Shown here: piece after piece, positions 27,343-34,884 of the stretch | Numbering within the stretch: position 1 is the stretch's first letter | How the letters are laid out: the number at the start of each line of letters is the position of its first letter | Source of the DNA: VRUE01 sp963730315 | GTDB taxonomy: Bacteria > Actinomycetota > Thermoleophilia > Solirubrobacterales > 70-9 | Assembly: GCA_963730315.1 (NCBI GenBank) | Contig: CAVSRD010000016.1 | Span: 20,914 to 84,913, forward strand | Direction: 5' to 3' | DNA: 64,000 nt | Notes under the pieces: generated by a model | Told to the model about the DNA's origin: nothing | Seen by the model: the letters and a program-made list of their open reading frames with translations, nothing else | Database searches by the model: none | Program-made: the position numbers and the translations under genes

Positions 27343-28986
27343 TCATCCCCGGGCGCCGCGGCGGACCTTGACTCGACGCGGCTTGCTGTGGCCGGGGTCG
27401 TAGGGGTAGCCGCGCTGGCGCGGCACGACGGCGCGGATCCGGTAGGTGATCGTGTGCCGGGTCGAGCCAAAGCGGTAGGAGGACTTGAAATAGCCGCGCT
27501 TGCCGGTGGTCGCCTTGCGGAAGGTGAGCCAGCGGCCGCCGTGCAGGGCGCCCGCCTGCAGGACGACGACCCTGCCGGCGGCGCGTGGGCGGGGCAGCTT
27601 CCCGGTGATCTGGACCCGGCCGCCCTCCGCGATCCGGCCGGGGCGGACGTGCAGCTGTGGCCGCGCGTGGGCGAAGTAGCTAATCGTCCGCGCGACCTGA
27701 AAGGAGTCGTGGCGGTAGCCGACGAGCAGCCGGCGGTTCGGCCCCGGCGCCAGCTTGTAGGCGAAGTCCCCCTGGGCGTCGGTGGTCGCGGTTGCGACCG
27801 GGTGCGGCCCGTTCCCGGTGCCGCGGGTCTGCGCCTGCACGCAGATCGTCGCCCCTGAGATCGGGTCGCCGGCGTTGTCGGCGAGCTCGCCGGTCACGAT
27901 CGCGGTGTGCCCGAATGGCACGGTGACCGCGTCGTCGTGGGATTTCGCGAACCTCGCGTCCAGAACCTGACCGCCGGCGACCGGCGAGTCGGCGCATGAG
28001 TTGTTGACGTCGACCGTCTGCGGCGGCGAGCAGACCGTGTTCGGTTCGCCAGCGGTGGCGAAGTCCGAGGCGCACACCGCCAGCGTGTTGGGACCGTTGT
28101 GGAAGGGGTAGGCGGCGGTGTCGAGCGTCCATTGCGCGGTGAGGCTCGTCGGGCAGGGGGTGAGCCCGAGGGCGACGGTGCCGGTGTAGCTCGGGTTCTT
28201 GACCTGGGCGAGGCCGCAGGCGCCCGCCTGCGGCTCGCCCGCCGGCAGCCCGTTGACGGCGACGGCGATCTTGGCGAGGCCGCCGCCGACGTCGGTCGCC
28301 TTCGCCGCCAGGGTCTGATGGCCGCGGAGGACTTCGCCGCCGAGCAGCGTCCCTTCCAGGCCGGCGATCGCCGGCGGCTGCACGTCGACCTCGGTGGCGG
28401 CGATGTAGTGGGCGTGGATCGACGGCCCCGCCTCGCAGCCAGGCGCGTAGTTGCCGTCGCAGTTCATCAGGATCCAGGCCGTCCTCCCGGGAGCCTTGCT
28501 CGGCGCCGAGGCGACGTGGAAGTAGTGCGCCGACTCCGAGCAGAGGTTGCCGGGGAAGGGCTGTTCGAAGACGTAGGTGTGGTCGTTGCCCGGGCCGAGC
28601 CCGCAGGCGGCGCCGGAGATCGTCACCGCTTCGACGTATCCGCCCGGCGTCGCCGGCACCGGCAGGTTCCAGTAGGCGTAGGTCGCCCCGGCGTGCCCGG
28701 TCTCGGTGATCGCCAGCGAGCCGCCCGGCTGGGCGCAGGTGTTCGCGCCGGCGAGCGGCGCGCCGGGTTCGACGACGTAATGTGCTCCCGGCGTGTTGCC
28801 GCCCGGCAGCGCCGAGTCGCACAGCTCGTAGGTGAAGTGCGCTCCTTCGGTCGCGATCGCCGCCGTCGGGGCCGCCGCCAGCGCCGCGATCGCCGCGAGC
28901 GCGGCCAGACAGGACCAAAGGCGTGGACTGGCCGATTGCTTCCCGCGTGCTCTCATCATCTGACTACCTCCTCTGGCTGCCTTCAT
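27343..28986 (-). CDS. Secreted Ig/CarboxypepD-like protein, paralog A
   Basis: A 547-residue intact exported protein. The signal peptide LAALAAIAALAAAPTAAIAT is followed by an N-terminal domain with many Cys (ITETGHAGATYAYWNLPVPA, GNDHTYVFEQPFPGNLC, WILMNCDG). A middle domain has LLGGEVLRGHQTLAAKATDV and a cysteine-bearing C-x10-C pattern. A carboxypeptidase-regulatory-like fold follows (GDPISGATICVQAQT, TTDAQGDFAYKL, LLVGYRHDSFQVARTISYFA), then a basic C-terminus (ITYRIRAVVPRQRGYPYDPG). The start ATG overlaps the stop of the membrane-tail gene as ATGA. It is paralogous along its whole length to 47804-49396. Surface or wall function inferred. Confidence 0.75.
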   Translation of the reverse strand: MKAARGGSQMMRARGKQSASPRLWSCLAALAAIAALAAAPTAAIATEGAHFTYELCDSALPGGNTPGAHYVVEPGAPLAGANTCAQPGGSLAITETGHAGATYAYWNLPVPATPGGYVEAVTISGAACGLGPGNDHTYVFEQPFPGNLCSESAHYFHVASAPSKAPGRTAWILMNCDGNYAPGCEAGPSIHAHYIAATEVDVQPPAIAGLEGTLLGGEVLRGHQTLAAKATDVGGGLAKIAVAVNGLPAGEPQAGACGLAQVKNPSYTGTVALGLTPCPTSLTAQWTLDTAAYPFHNGPNTLAVCASDFATAGEPNTVCSPPQTVDVNNSCADSPVAGGQVLDARFAKSHDDAVTVPFGHTAIVTGELADNAGDPISGATICVQAQTRGTGNGPHPVATATTDAQGDFAYKLAPGPNRRLLVGYRHDSFQVARTISYFAHARPQLHVRPGRIAEGGRVQITGKLPRPRAAGRVVVLQAGALHGGRWLTFRKATTGKRGYFKSSYRFGSTRHTITYRIRAVVPRQRGYPYDPGHSKPRRVKVRRGARG

Positions 28987-29606
28987 CGCTCGAAGCCGAA
29001 CTGCCGCTCGACCTGGCTTTCCTGGTTTTCGACTGGCGTGCTCTGCGGAGCGGGAGCGGGCGCCGGCGCGGATTCGCTCGCCGGCAGCGCTTCGCTGGGC
29101 GTTGCCGGCGCGGGCTCGGGCGGCGCCTCGGCTTCGCCCGCCGGCACAGCCGCTCGCGCCCTGCTCTTCTCCGCCCTCGGCGGCCGCCCGCGAGGGGAGC
29201 GCGAACGACGGCTCCGGCGGGCCTTGGCGCGATCCTTCGCAGCCTCGCGATGGCCGAGCGCGAGCGCCGCGGCTCGAGCAGGCGCCCGGGCGGTCCCCCC
29301 GCTCGCGGGGCGGGGCTGCCGAGCACGGGGAGGTCTGAGGGCGGCCGCTGGCGAGGCGGTCGAACCGCCGAGCTGGGTCGAGCCCAGGGCCGCTGCGGCG
29401 GCGACGGCGAGGACGGCGATCAGCCCGGCCAGGGCCGGGCGCGAGCGTGGCAGGGCAGGGCGGCGGCGCTCGCCCCTCACCAGCCGCAGCCGCTGCTCGC
29501 GTTCGCGCTCGGCGTCGCGCTCGCTTGCGGCCCGCAGCGGCACCGCCTCGGCGCCGAAGCGGCCGGGGCCCTCAGCTGGCTCCTGGCGCGGTGGAGTGGT
29601 GCTCAT
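28983..29606 (-). CDS. Membrane protein with VERQFG C-terminal tail
   Basis: A 207-residue protein: cytosolic charged N-terminus (ERDAEREREQRLRLVRGERR), one membrane helix (ALAGLIAVLAVAAAAALGST), then an external Ala/Pro/Arg- and Glu-rich low-complexity tail ending NQESQVERQFGFER. The same final motif closes the sigma factor at 49393 (EEQVERQFGAFK), and the neighbouring sigma factor ends in a weaker form (EREVHHQF). It lies between sigma factor and secreted protein in one operon, so it looks like the membrane tail of the cassette split off as a separate protein. Confidence 0.65.
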   Translation of the reverse strand: MSTTPPRQEPAEGPGRFGAEAVPLRAASERDAEREREQRLRLVRGERRRPALPRSRPALAGLIAVLAVAAAAALGSTQLGGSTASPAAALRPPRARQPRPASGGTARAPARAAALALGHREAAKDRAKARRSRRSRSPRGRPPRAEKSRARAAVPAGEAEAPPEPAPATPSEALPASESAPAPAPAPQSTPVENQESQVERQFGFER

Positions 29607-29661
29607 CGACACCGCCTCTTCCCGTCTCCGCGATCGCGACCGTGCTTGCTCATGGCGGGGT

Positions 29662-29689
29662 TGGCCAGCGGCACGGCCGCTTGCACCGG
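29662..29689 (-). promoter_or_regulatory. Bipartite transfer-gene motif, site D
   Basis: On the minus strand CCGGTGCA, 11 bases, CGCTGGCCA: exact. It lies in the gap between the sigma-factor gene and the VERQFG protein, 55 bases before the latter's ATG and pointing to it. Confidence 0.7.
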
Positions 29690-29733
29690 CCCGGCGGTGG
29701 GAGCCTCGCCGATCCCGGGGCGTCGGCGCGCGC

Positions 29734-31143
29734 TCACGGCAGACCTTCTCGGAACTGGTGGTGGACTTCTCGTTCTTCTGCGCTCGTCGCACTCGAGGGT
29801 TCTGCTTCGGCTTCGGTCGTGGCGGCGGTCGACCCGCTTTCGGCGCTCGAGGCGTAAGCAGCCGAGTTGGCGCCGCGAGAGCCTTCGCTTTCGCTCGCGG
29901 CGGCCTTGGCGAAGGCGGAGAATTGGCCTTCGGCGCTCGCTTCTTCCTCGCGATGGCGCTGGGCGCGGCGCGCGGCGGGACTCGGCGTGTTCGCGGTTGC
30001 CGGATTCGCGCTCGGATCAGAGCCTGAAGCGGCCACGGCGGATTCAGCCGCGTCCGGCGCGCCACCGCCCGCGGCCAGCCCCGCCGAGTCGGCGGCGACC
30101 GTGTGGGCTGGCCGGGAGTGCTGGGCGGTCCGCGAAGCCGCGCGGTGGTGGGCGCCTGGATGCTGCTGGCTTGAGCCGAGCAGGACGCCGGTCACCGCGC
30201 TGCCGCTGACCAGGCAGACGGCGATCGCCGCTTTGCAGACTTCCACCGCGCGCCCGCCGCCTTCGGCCGCCGCGCCGCTGGCTTCCAGCCCGCCGCTGGC
30301 AACCAGCCGCCGGCCCGCCTCCGAGAGCCGCCGTCCGCCGCGCAGCGCAGCGGCGATCGGCCCGTGCCCTTCGCCGGCCACCGCGCGGCCGAGCTCGCCG
30401 GCGGCTTCGACCCGGCCTCCGGGCGCGGCCGCCGCGCCGTGGTGAAACGGTCGGCGCAGCAGATCGAGCGCCCGCGCCGCGGCCTGGGCGGTGTGGTGGG
30501 CGAGGGAGTCGATCACGCCTTCGACGCCGCCGATCAGGCGCAGGTGCATCGCCCGTTCGCCGCCCGAGAGGGAGAGGAAGGCGGCCAGGCCGACTTCGAT
30601 CGCGAGCTCATCGCTCGATTGGACCCCGAGCAGTTTGTGAAGCCGGCGGCGTGCCGCCTCGTGGGCGCGCTGGCCTTTGGAGGGCGTCCAGTCCAGGCGC
30701 CGCGCGGCCTCGCGCACGCTTTCGCCCTCGAAGTAGGAGAGGGCGAGGAGCCGGCGCTGGTAGGCGGGAAGGTGCTCGACCGCTTCGCGCACCTTGCGAT
30801 GGCGCTCGGCGGCGAGGAAGGCCCCCTCCGGGGCCTCGGCTTCGTCGCCGAGCTCGCCGACCCGCTCGGTGGAGACCACGCGCGGGCGCCAGTCGCGCGC
30901 TTCCAGGAGGCCGACGGTGCGGTGCCAGCCGCAGGTGATGATCCAGGCGACGGGGTTGCCGATCGCCTTGCCTTCGGCGAGCTGGCGGCTGTACTCGAAG
31001 CACGCTTGGGCGAAGAGGTCCTCGCCGTGGCGCTCGATGAACTGCGGCGACATCCGTTTGCGCCGCAGCAGCTGGAGGAAGCCGAGGCGGGCAGCGTCGA
31101 ACTGAGCGCGAGTCAACTTCTCAGCTGCGACGTCTCTGTACAT
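29734..31143 (-). CDS. ECF-like sigma factor fused to a membrane tail, paralog A
   Basis: A 469-residue protein. Residues 15-90 resemble sigma region 2 (FIERHGEDLFAQACFEYSRQ, NPVAWIITCGWHRTVGLLEA); residues 120-172 resemble region 4 (VEHLPAYQRRLLALSYFEGE, SVREAARRLDWTPSKGQRAH). LAIEVGLAAFLSLSGGE is shared with paralog B. One membrane helix spans residues 301-324 (EVCKAAIAVCLVSGSAVTGV), and 145 external Ser/Ala/Glu-rich residues end EREVHHQFREGLP. A sigma factor tethered through its own membrane helix suggests control by signals outside the cell or by proteolysis. AAGGAGG precedes the ATG. Promoter motif at 31239-31266. Confidence 0.78.
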   Translation of the reverse strand: MYRDVAAEKLTRAQFDAARLGFLQLLRRKRMSPQFIERHGEDLFAQACFEYSRQLAEGKAIGNPVAWIITCGWHRTVGLLEARDWRPRVVSTERVGELGDEAEAPEGAFLAAERHRKVREAVEHLPAYQRRLLALSYFEGESVREAARRLDWTPSKGQRAHEAARRRLHKLLGVQSSDELAIEVGLAAFLSLSGGERAMHLRLIGGVEGVIDSLAHHTAQAAARALDLLRRPFHHGAAAAPGGRVEAAGELGRAVAGEGHGPIAAALRGGRRLSEAGRRLVASGGLEASGAAAEGGGRAVEVCKAAIAVCLVSGSAVTGVLLGSSQQHPGAHHRAASRTAQHSRPAHTVAADSAGLAAGGGAPDAAESAVAASGSDPSANPATANTPSPAARRAQRHREEEASAEGQFSAFAKAAASESEGSRGANSAAYASSAESGSTAATTEAEAEPSSATSAEEREVHHQFREGLP

Positions 31144-31238
31144 CGGACCTCCTTGGCTCAGTCTAGGAAATCGGCTGTTTCCGCCTGAGCGATCAGCGCC
31201 CTTCTACCCGGTCGTCTCGCTGCGGAAAACACCCCTGT

Positions 31239-31266
31239 TGGCCAGCGCGAGGGCGTTTTGCACCGG
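31239..31266 (-). promoter_or_regulatory. Bipartite transfer-gene motif, site E (sigma factor)
   Basis: Exact motif on the minus strand, pointing to the sigma-factor gene (ATG 31143, 95 bases away). With site F it forms an inverted repeat of about 29 bp arms in the divergent promoter region. Confidence 0.7.
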
Positions 31267-31299
31267 CTCTGAGGAAATTTCTTTCCGGGCCGGCCCCAG

Positions 31300-31327
31300 C
31301 CGGTGCAATCGCGCTCGCCGCTGGCCA
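31300..31327 (+). promoter_or_regulatory. Bipartite transfer-gene motif, site F (lipoprotein/hydrolase)
   Basis: Exact motif on the plus strand, ending 11 bases before ATG 31339. The short distance suits a leaderless transcript. Confidence 0.7.
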
Positions 31328-31338
31328 GTGGGGCGCGA

Positions 31339-31842
31339 ATGCACGCGCGCTGCCGCCACCCCGCCCGCTCCACCGGCTCGCCTCGGCGCCGGAGGGTCGG
31401 CGGGGCGGTGGCGCTCGGGGTGCTCGCCGCCATCCTCGCGGGCTGCGCGAGCGGGGGAGGCTCGGCGCGGCCTGAGCATCCCCCGGCCGCGCTCCTCGGC
31501 AGCAGCGGGCCGATCCCCGCCAGGCTGGAGGGCGCCGCCAGTGTCGCGCGACGCTTCGCCCGCGCCTACGCACGCGGGGCCTACCGACGCCGCGCGCCGC
31601 GCATCCGCGAGGAGAGCGCCGCCGCGTTCCGCGCCGTCCTCGCCGCGGCGAGCCGCGTGCCGGCGGCCCGCCGCCGCCTGCGCCCGCGGTTGCTGGCCCT
31701 GCGGCTTTGGTTGCGTGAGGACGGCGGGATCGGCGCCTTGGCGCGGATCGGCGATGGCCGCTTCCCGCCCTTCTCGGTCGGCTTCACCCTTAGGCGCCGA
31801 GGCCGCGGCTGGCTGATCACGTCCTTCGCCCCGCCGGACTAG
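31339..31842 (+). CDS. Transfer-associated lipoprotein
   Basis: A 167-residue protein. The basic start (RSTGSPRRRRVGG) and hydrophobic segment AVALGVLAAILAGC end in a lipobox (LAGC), so the mature protein would be lipid-anchored at Cys. The body contains IPARLEGAASVARRFARAYA, a helical Arg-rich region and a C-terminal GFTLRRRGRGWLITSFAP strand pair, reminiscent of small NTF2-like transfer lipoproteins. It is followed after 8 bases by a VirB1-like hydrolase. A GTG at 31303 is an alternative start but would overlap motif F. Confidence 0.68.
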   Translation: MHARCRHPARSTGSPRRRRVGGAVALGVLAAILAGCASGGGSARPEHPPAALLGSSGPIPARLEGAASVARRFARAYARGAYRRRAPRIREESAAAFRAVLAAASRVPAARRRLRPRLLALRLWLREDGGIGALARIGDGRFPPFSVGFTLRRRGRGWLITSFAPPD

Positions 31843-31850
31843 GGGGAGCC

Positions 31851-32858
31851 GTGGAGGCCGCCGGTTCAGCATCGCGCTCGCCAAAGCTGCTTCTCGGCTT
31901 CTCGCTCGCGGCCCTGGCGATCATGGTCGGCTGCCTGCTCGGACTCGCCGTGCTGCTCGGCGAGGCGCCCGGCTGCGGCGGTGCGGCGCCCGCTGGGCTC
32001 AGCCCGCAGGTGCCGCGGCGGCTGGTCCCCGTATATGAAGGAGCCGCCCAGCGCTACCGCCTCGGCGCTCGCGGCCCGTCGGTCCTCGCCGCGATCAACT
32101 TCGTCGAGACCAGCTTCGGGACCAACGTCGCCACCTCGAGCGCCGGCGCCAACGGCTGGATGGCCTTCCTGCCCTCGACCTGGGCCGCGTGGGGCGTCGA
32201 CGCCAACGGCGACGGCGTCAAGGACCCCTACGACGCCGAAGACGCGATCTTCAGCGCCGCCAACTACCTGCACGACTCAGGGGCGCCGGCTGACTGGCGA
32301 GCGGCGATCTTCGCCTACAACCACGCCGACTGGTACGTCGAGAAGGTCCTTCGCTTCGCCCGCCAGTTCTCGGCTCCCGGTGCGAGCGCGGGGCAGAGCG
32401 AAGGCTGTGCGCTCGCCGCGGGCGCGCCGACCGAAGCGGTCGCGCGCATGGTCGCCGAGGCCGACCGGCTCAGCTCCCTGCGGCCCCGCACCGAATACGT
32501 CTGGGGAGGCTCCCACGGCGAGAGCCCGACCCCCGCCAACGGGCCCTTCGATTGCTCCAGCGCGGTCTCCCACCTGCTCCAGGTCGGCGGATTCCACAAC
32601 CCGACGATGGACACCGTAGCCCTGGCTGGCTGGGGCGAACCTGGGCCGGGGCGCTGGGTGACGATCTTCGTCAAGCCCTACGGCGGACAGGCCCACACCT
32701 TCATCCGCTTCGCCGCCGGCGTGACTCCTGCGAGCAAGCGCTATTGGGGCACCTCCGGCGCCGTCGAACCGGGGCACGGGCCGGGCTGGATCCCCGAAGC
32801 GACCTTCTCCGCCGGCTATCTCGCCGGCTTCGAGCAGCGGCACCCGGTGGGGCTGTGA
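31851..32858 (+). CDS. VirB1-like peptidoglycan hydrolase (lytic transglycosylase plus NlpC/P60-like domain)
   Basis: A 335-residue exported enzyme. The signal anchor is LAALAIMVGCLLGLAVLLGE. The SLT domain has catalytic Glu86 (AAINFVETSFG), then AGANGWMAFLPSTWAAWGVD and AIFAYNHADWYV. A second, cysteine-peptidase-like domain has Cys235 in GPFDCSSAVSHLL and a His in GQAHTFIRF. Together they would cut both glycan and peptide, opening the wall for the transfer channel. AGGGGGAG precedes the GTG. The gene pair with the lipoprotein is divergent from the sigma operon and driven by motif F. Confidence 0.85.
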   Translation: MEAAGSASRSPKLLLGFSLAALAIMVGCLLGLAVLLGEAPGCGGAAPAGLSPQVPRRLVPVYEGAAQRYRLGARGPSVLAAINFVETSFGTNVATSSAGANGWMAFLPSTWAAWGVDANGDGVKDPYDAEDAIFSAANYLHDSGAPADWRAAIFAYNHADWYVEKVLRFARQFSAPGASAGQSEGCALAAGAPTEAVARMVAEADRLSSLRPRTEYVWGGSHGESPTPANGPFDCSSAVSHLLQVGGFHNPTMDTVALAGWGEPGPGRWVTIFVKPYGGQAHTFIRFAAGVTPASKRYWGTSGAVEPGHGPGWIPEATFSAGYLAGFEQRHPVGL

Positions 32859-32893
32859 GGGCCAGGCGGACAGCGGTGGCCGGGAGCGGCAGC

Positions 32894-33051
32894 CCGCCTC
32901 TCGGGCCTGGCTTCTTCGCGCCGATTGTGCGCGCCTGTGGCGGGGTGGAGAGATCGTCCTCCTCGCGCCTATCTCCGCCGCTTCCGACGGGCGTCGACCG
33001 CGACCCAGCGGCGCGCCTTGGCGACGCGAAGAAGCCAGGCCCGCGAGGCGG
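32894..33051. repeat. 27-bp inverted repeat before the excisionase gene
   Basis: Arms 32894-32920 and 33025-33051 are complementary over 27 positions with one mismatch (core GGGCCTGGCTTCTTCGCG), 104 bases apart. They end about 60 bases before the excisionase-like gene and may be arm-type sites for recombination or a regulatory hairpin. Confidence 0.65.
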
Positions 33052-33111
33052 AAGGAGCAACGGTGGAAAAGATGCGAGCAGATCACGATCCAATTCGGTG
33101 GGTTCGCGCTG

Positions 33112-33297
33112 ATGCAGCGCCTACTGCTCAGTCGGAGGGAAGCAGCCCAGGCGCTGGGGGTGAGCCTCAGTCACTTCCAGCGCCATGTCCAGTGCGAGCT
33201 GCCATGCGTCTACTCCGGTCAACTGCGGCTCTACCGGCCGGCCGATCTGGAGCGCTGGGCGGAGACGCAGGTCATGGCGCAGAGCCGGAGGAGGTGA
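33112..33297 (+). CDS. Excisionase-like HTH protein
   Basis: A 61-residue MerR/HTH_17-type DNA-binding domain: LLLSRREAAQALGVSLSHFQ, then a wing LRLYRPADLERWAE and a basic end AQSRRR. Such single-domain proteins directly before a tyrosine integrase direct excision and often repress int. Its stop lies 7 bases before the integrase ATG. No strong ribosome site is visible. Confidence 0.8.
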   Translation: MQRLLLSRREAAQALGVSLSHFQRHVQCELPCVYSGQLRLYRPADLERWAETQVMAQSRRR

Positions 33298-33304
33298 GCA
33301 GCTG

Positions 33305-34585
33305 ATGCCCCGACGTCGACCAAGCAGAGAGTCCACCGGCGATCGACGGAAGCGCCGCTATGTAGACACCAGCACGCGCTATGAGGGTGTCTACGCACGG
33401 CACTCTCTCTATTGCGACGTCGCAATCGACAAGCAGCGCCGCTGCAACTGCAAGCCGACTTACTGGGGCAAGGTCTGGGATTCCGCGGCCGGCCGGCCGC
33501 GGAAAACCCGGCGTTGCCCGCTGATCGCCGAAGCAAAGAACCTCCGCGATGATCTCCTCATCGCCGTCAGGCAGGGCATCGCGGTTGACCGCCCGAAGCC
33601 CACGTTCTTCGACGACGCCAAGGCCGAGTTCCTTGCTGACTGCCGCGCGGGGGTGGCGCTCAACAAGCACGGCAAGCCCTACACGCGCAAGGCCATCATC
33701 AACCTTGAGTCCTCGCTCAATCGCCTCCCGGTCTGGCTGCGGAGGAAGCGCCTCGACGACGTCAGCGCCGGCGACTACCAGCACGCCGTTGACGGCTTCC
33801 GCCGCGCCGGCCTGTCCAGCTCGCGCATCAGGTCGATCATCAACGCCGCCCGCTCCTTCTACCGCTGGGCGATCGCCCGTGAGAAAGCGACCCAAAACGC
33901 CGCTGACTCAGTTCACCTTCCAGCGCCGGACTCGACCGAACGCGAGCGCGTCGCCACGCCCGGCGAGTTCACCCACTTGCTCGCCCGCCTCGAGCCCCAG
34001 GACGCCCTGCCCTGGGCGCTCGCCGGCTACGGCACCGCGCGCTTGCAGGAGATCCAGGTGCTCGAGTGGCCCGAGGTTGATTTCGAGCACGACGTGATGC
34101 TGCTCGCTGGCGACGAGGACGCGCGGAAGACCCCCGCGGCGTGGCGAATCGTGCCGATCGTGAGGCCGCTGCGGCGCCGACTTCATGCCGAGTGGGTCAG
34201 GCAGGGGCGGCCGGAGGAGGGCAAGGTCTGCCCGCCGCGCCGGCAGTCCAGCTCTGGGCTCCTTTCCCTCAACCAACTCTCCAAGCGCATCACTGAGAAG
34301 TGGAGTGAGCTCGACCTGGCCCCGATCGGCCTGCAGGATTCGCGCCACACCGCCGCCACCTGGCTGGACCATGCCGGGGTTGCTCCCAAAGTCGCTTCCG
34401 TCTTCATGGGTCACAAAGCGCCCCGCCGTGACCTGTATCCCGACGCCGCTCCGATCACCCTGCGGCGCTACACGCACGTCCTCCCTGGCGGCTTCGAGCG
34501 GGCTCGTGACCAGCTAGACGCATTCCTCGGCGAGCGCGAAGCGGAAGAAGTAACCGCCGCCGATTCGACGCCTGCTCAGGAATAG
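33305..34585 (+). CDS. int: Tyrosine-family site-specific integrase
   Basis: A 426-residue phage/ICE integrase. The basic N-terminal part is followed by an SAM-like core-binding domain (FFDDAKAEFLADCRAGVALN to FYRWAIAREKATQN). The catalytic domain has the first Arg in YGTARLQEIQVLEW, HTH-like LQDSRHTAATWLDHAG with the Arg-His pair, GHKAPRRDLYPDA, and the nucleophile Tyr in LRRYTHVLPGG. It is intact. It lies at the right end of the left element, followed after 200 bases by a tRNA-3'-like sequence, the usual arrangement for integration into a tRNA gene. Confidence 0.92.
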   Translation: MPRRRPSRESTGDRRKRRYVDTSTRYEGVYARHSLYCDVAIDKQRRCNCKPTYWGKVWDSAAGRPRKTRRCPLIAEAKNLRDDLLIAVRQGIAVDRPKPTFFDDAKAEFLADCRAGVALNKHGKPYTRKAIINLESSLNRLPVWLRRKRLDDVSAGDYQHAVDGFRRAGLSSSRIRSIINAARSFYRWAIAREKATQNAADSVHLPAPDSTERERVATPGEFTHLLARLEPQDALPWALAGYGTARLQEIQVLEWPEVDFEHDVMLLAGDEDARKTPAAWRIVPIVRPLRRRLHAEWVRQGRPEEGKVCPPRRQSSSGLLSLNQLSKRITEKWSELDLAPIGLQDSRHTAATWLDHAGVAPKVASVFMGHKAPRRDLYPDAAPITLRRYTHVLPGGFERARDQLDAFLGEREAEEVTAADSTPAQE

Positions 34586-34791
34586 CTTCGAGCATGGGCC
34601 GTCACCCATCAATTTCCCGCTCGCCCGGCGTGGCGTCCGTTTCTCCTTTCACGCGGAGGGAGCACTGGCTGGCCGCTGCTGACTGCGCGTCCGTCAGTCG
34701 TCCAAAGGGAGCATCTGGAGCGAAGCGCATCCCGGACTACAGATCGGGCAAAGCGGGAACGCTACCGAGAAAGCGGGAAAAGCCCGTTATC

Positions 34792-34831
34792 CCGAGGGTC
34801 GCATGTTCGAATCCTGCCCCAGGTCACGCCA
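34792..34831 (+). other. tRNA-3'-end-like sequence, candidate att site
   Basis: CGAGGGTCGCATGTTCGAAT continues with CCTGCCCCAGGTCACGCCA. This has the form of a tRNA T-arm and acceptor 3' strand, with one mismatch in the T-stem. No D-arm or anticodon arm precedes it, so it is a fragment. Its position just after the integrase fits an attachment site. Confidence 0.5.
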
Positions 34832-34884
34832 ACCGACGAGATCCCCATCCCACCCGCCGCCATGCGGGGGCTCCTACGCCCCGA

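Noticed and set aside
28099..30027. A 642-codon plus-strand frame
   Set aside because: It is the antisense shadow of the secreted protein and sigma cassette on the minus strand; its text is Arg/Gly/Ala repeats without domains.
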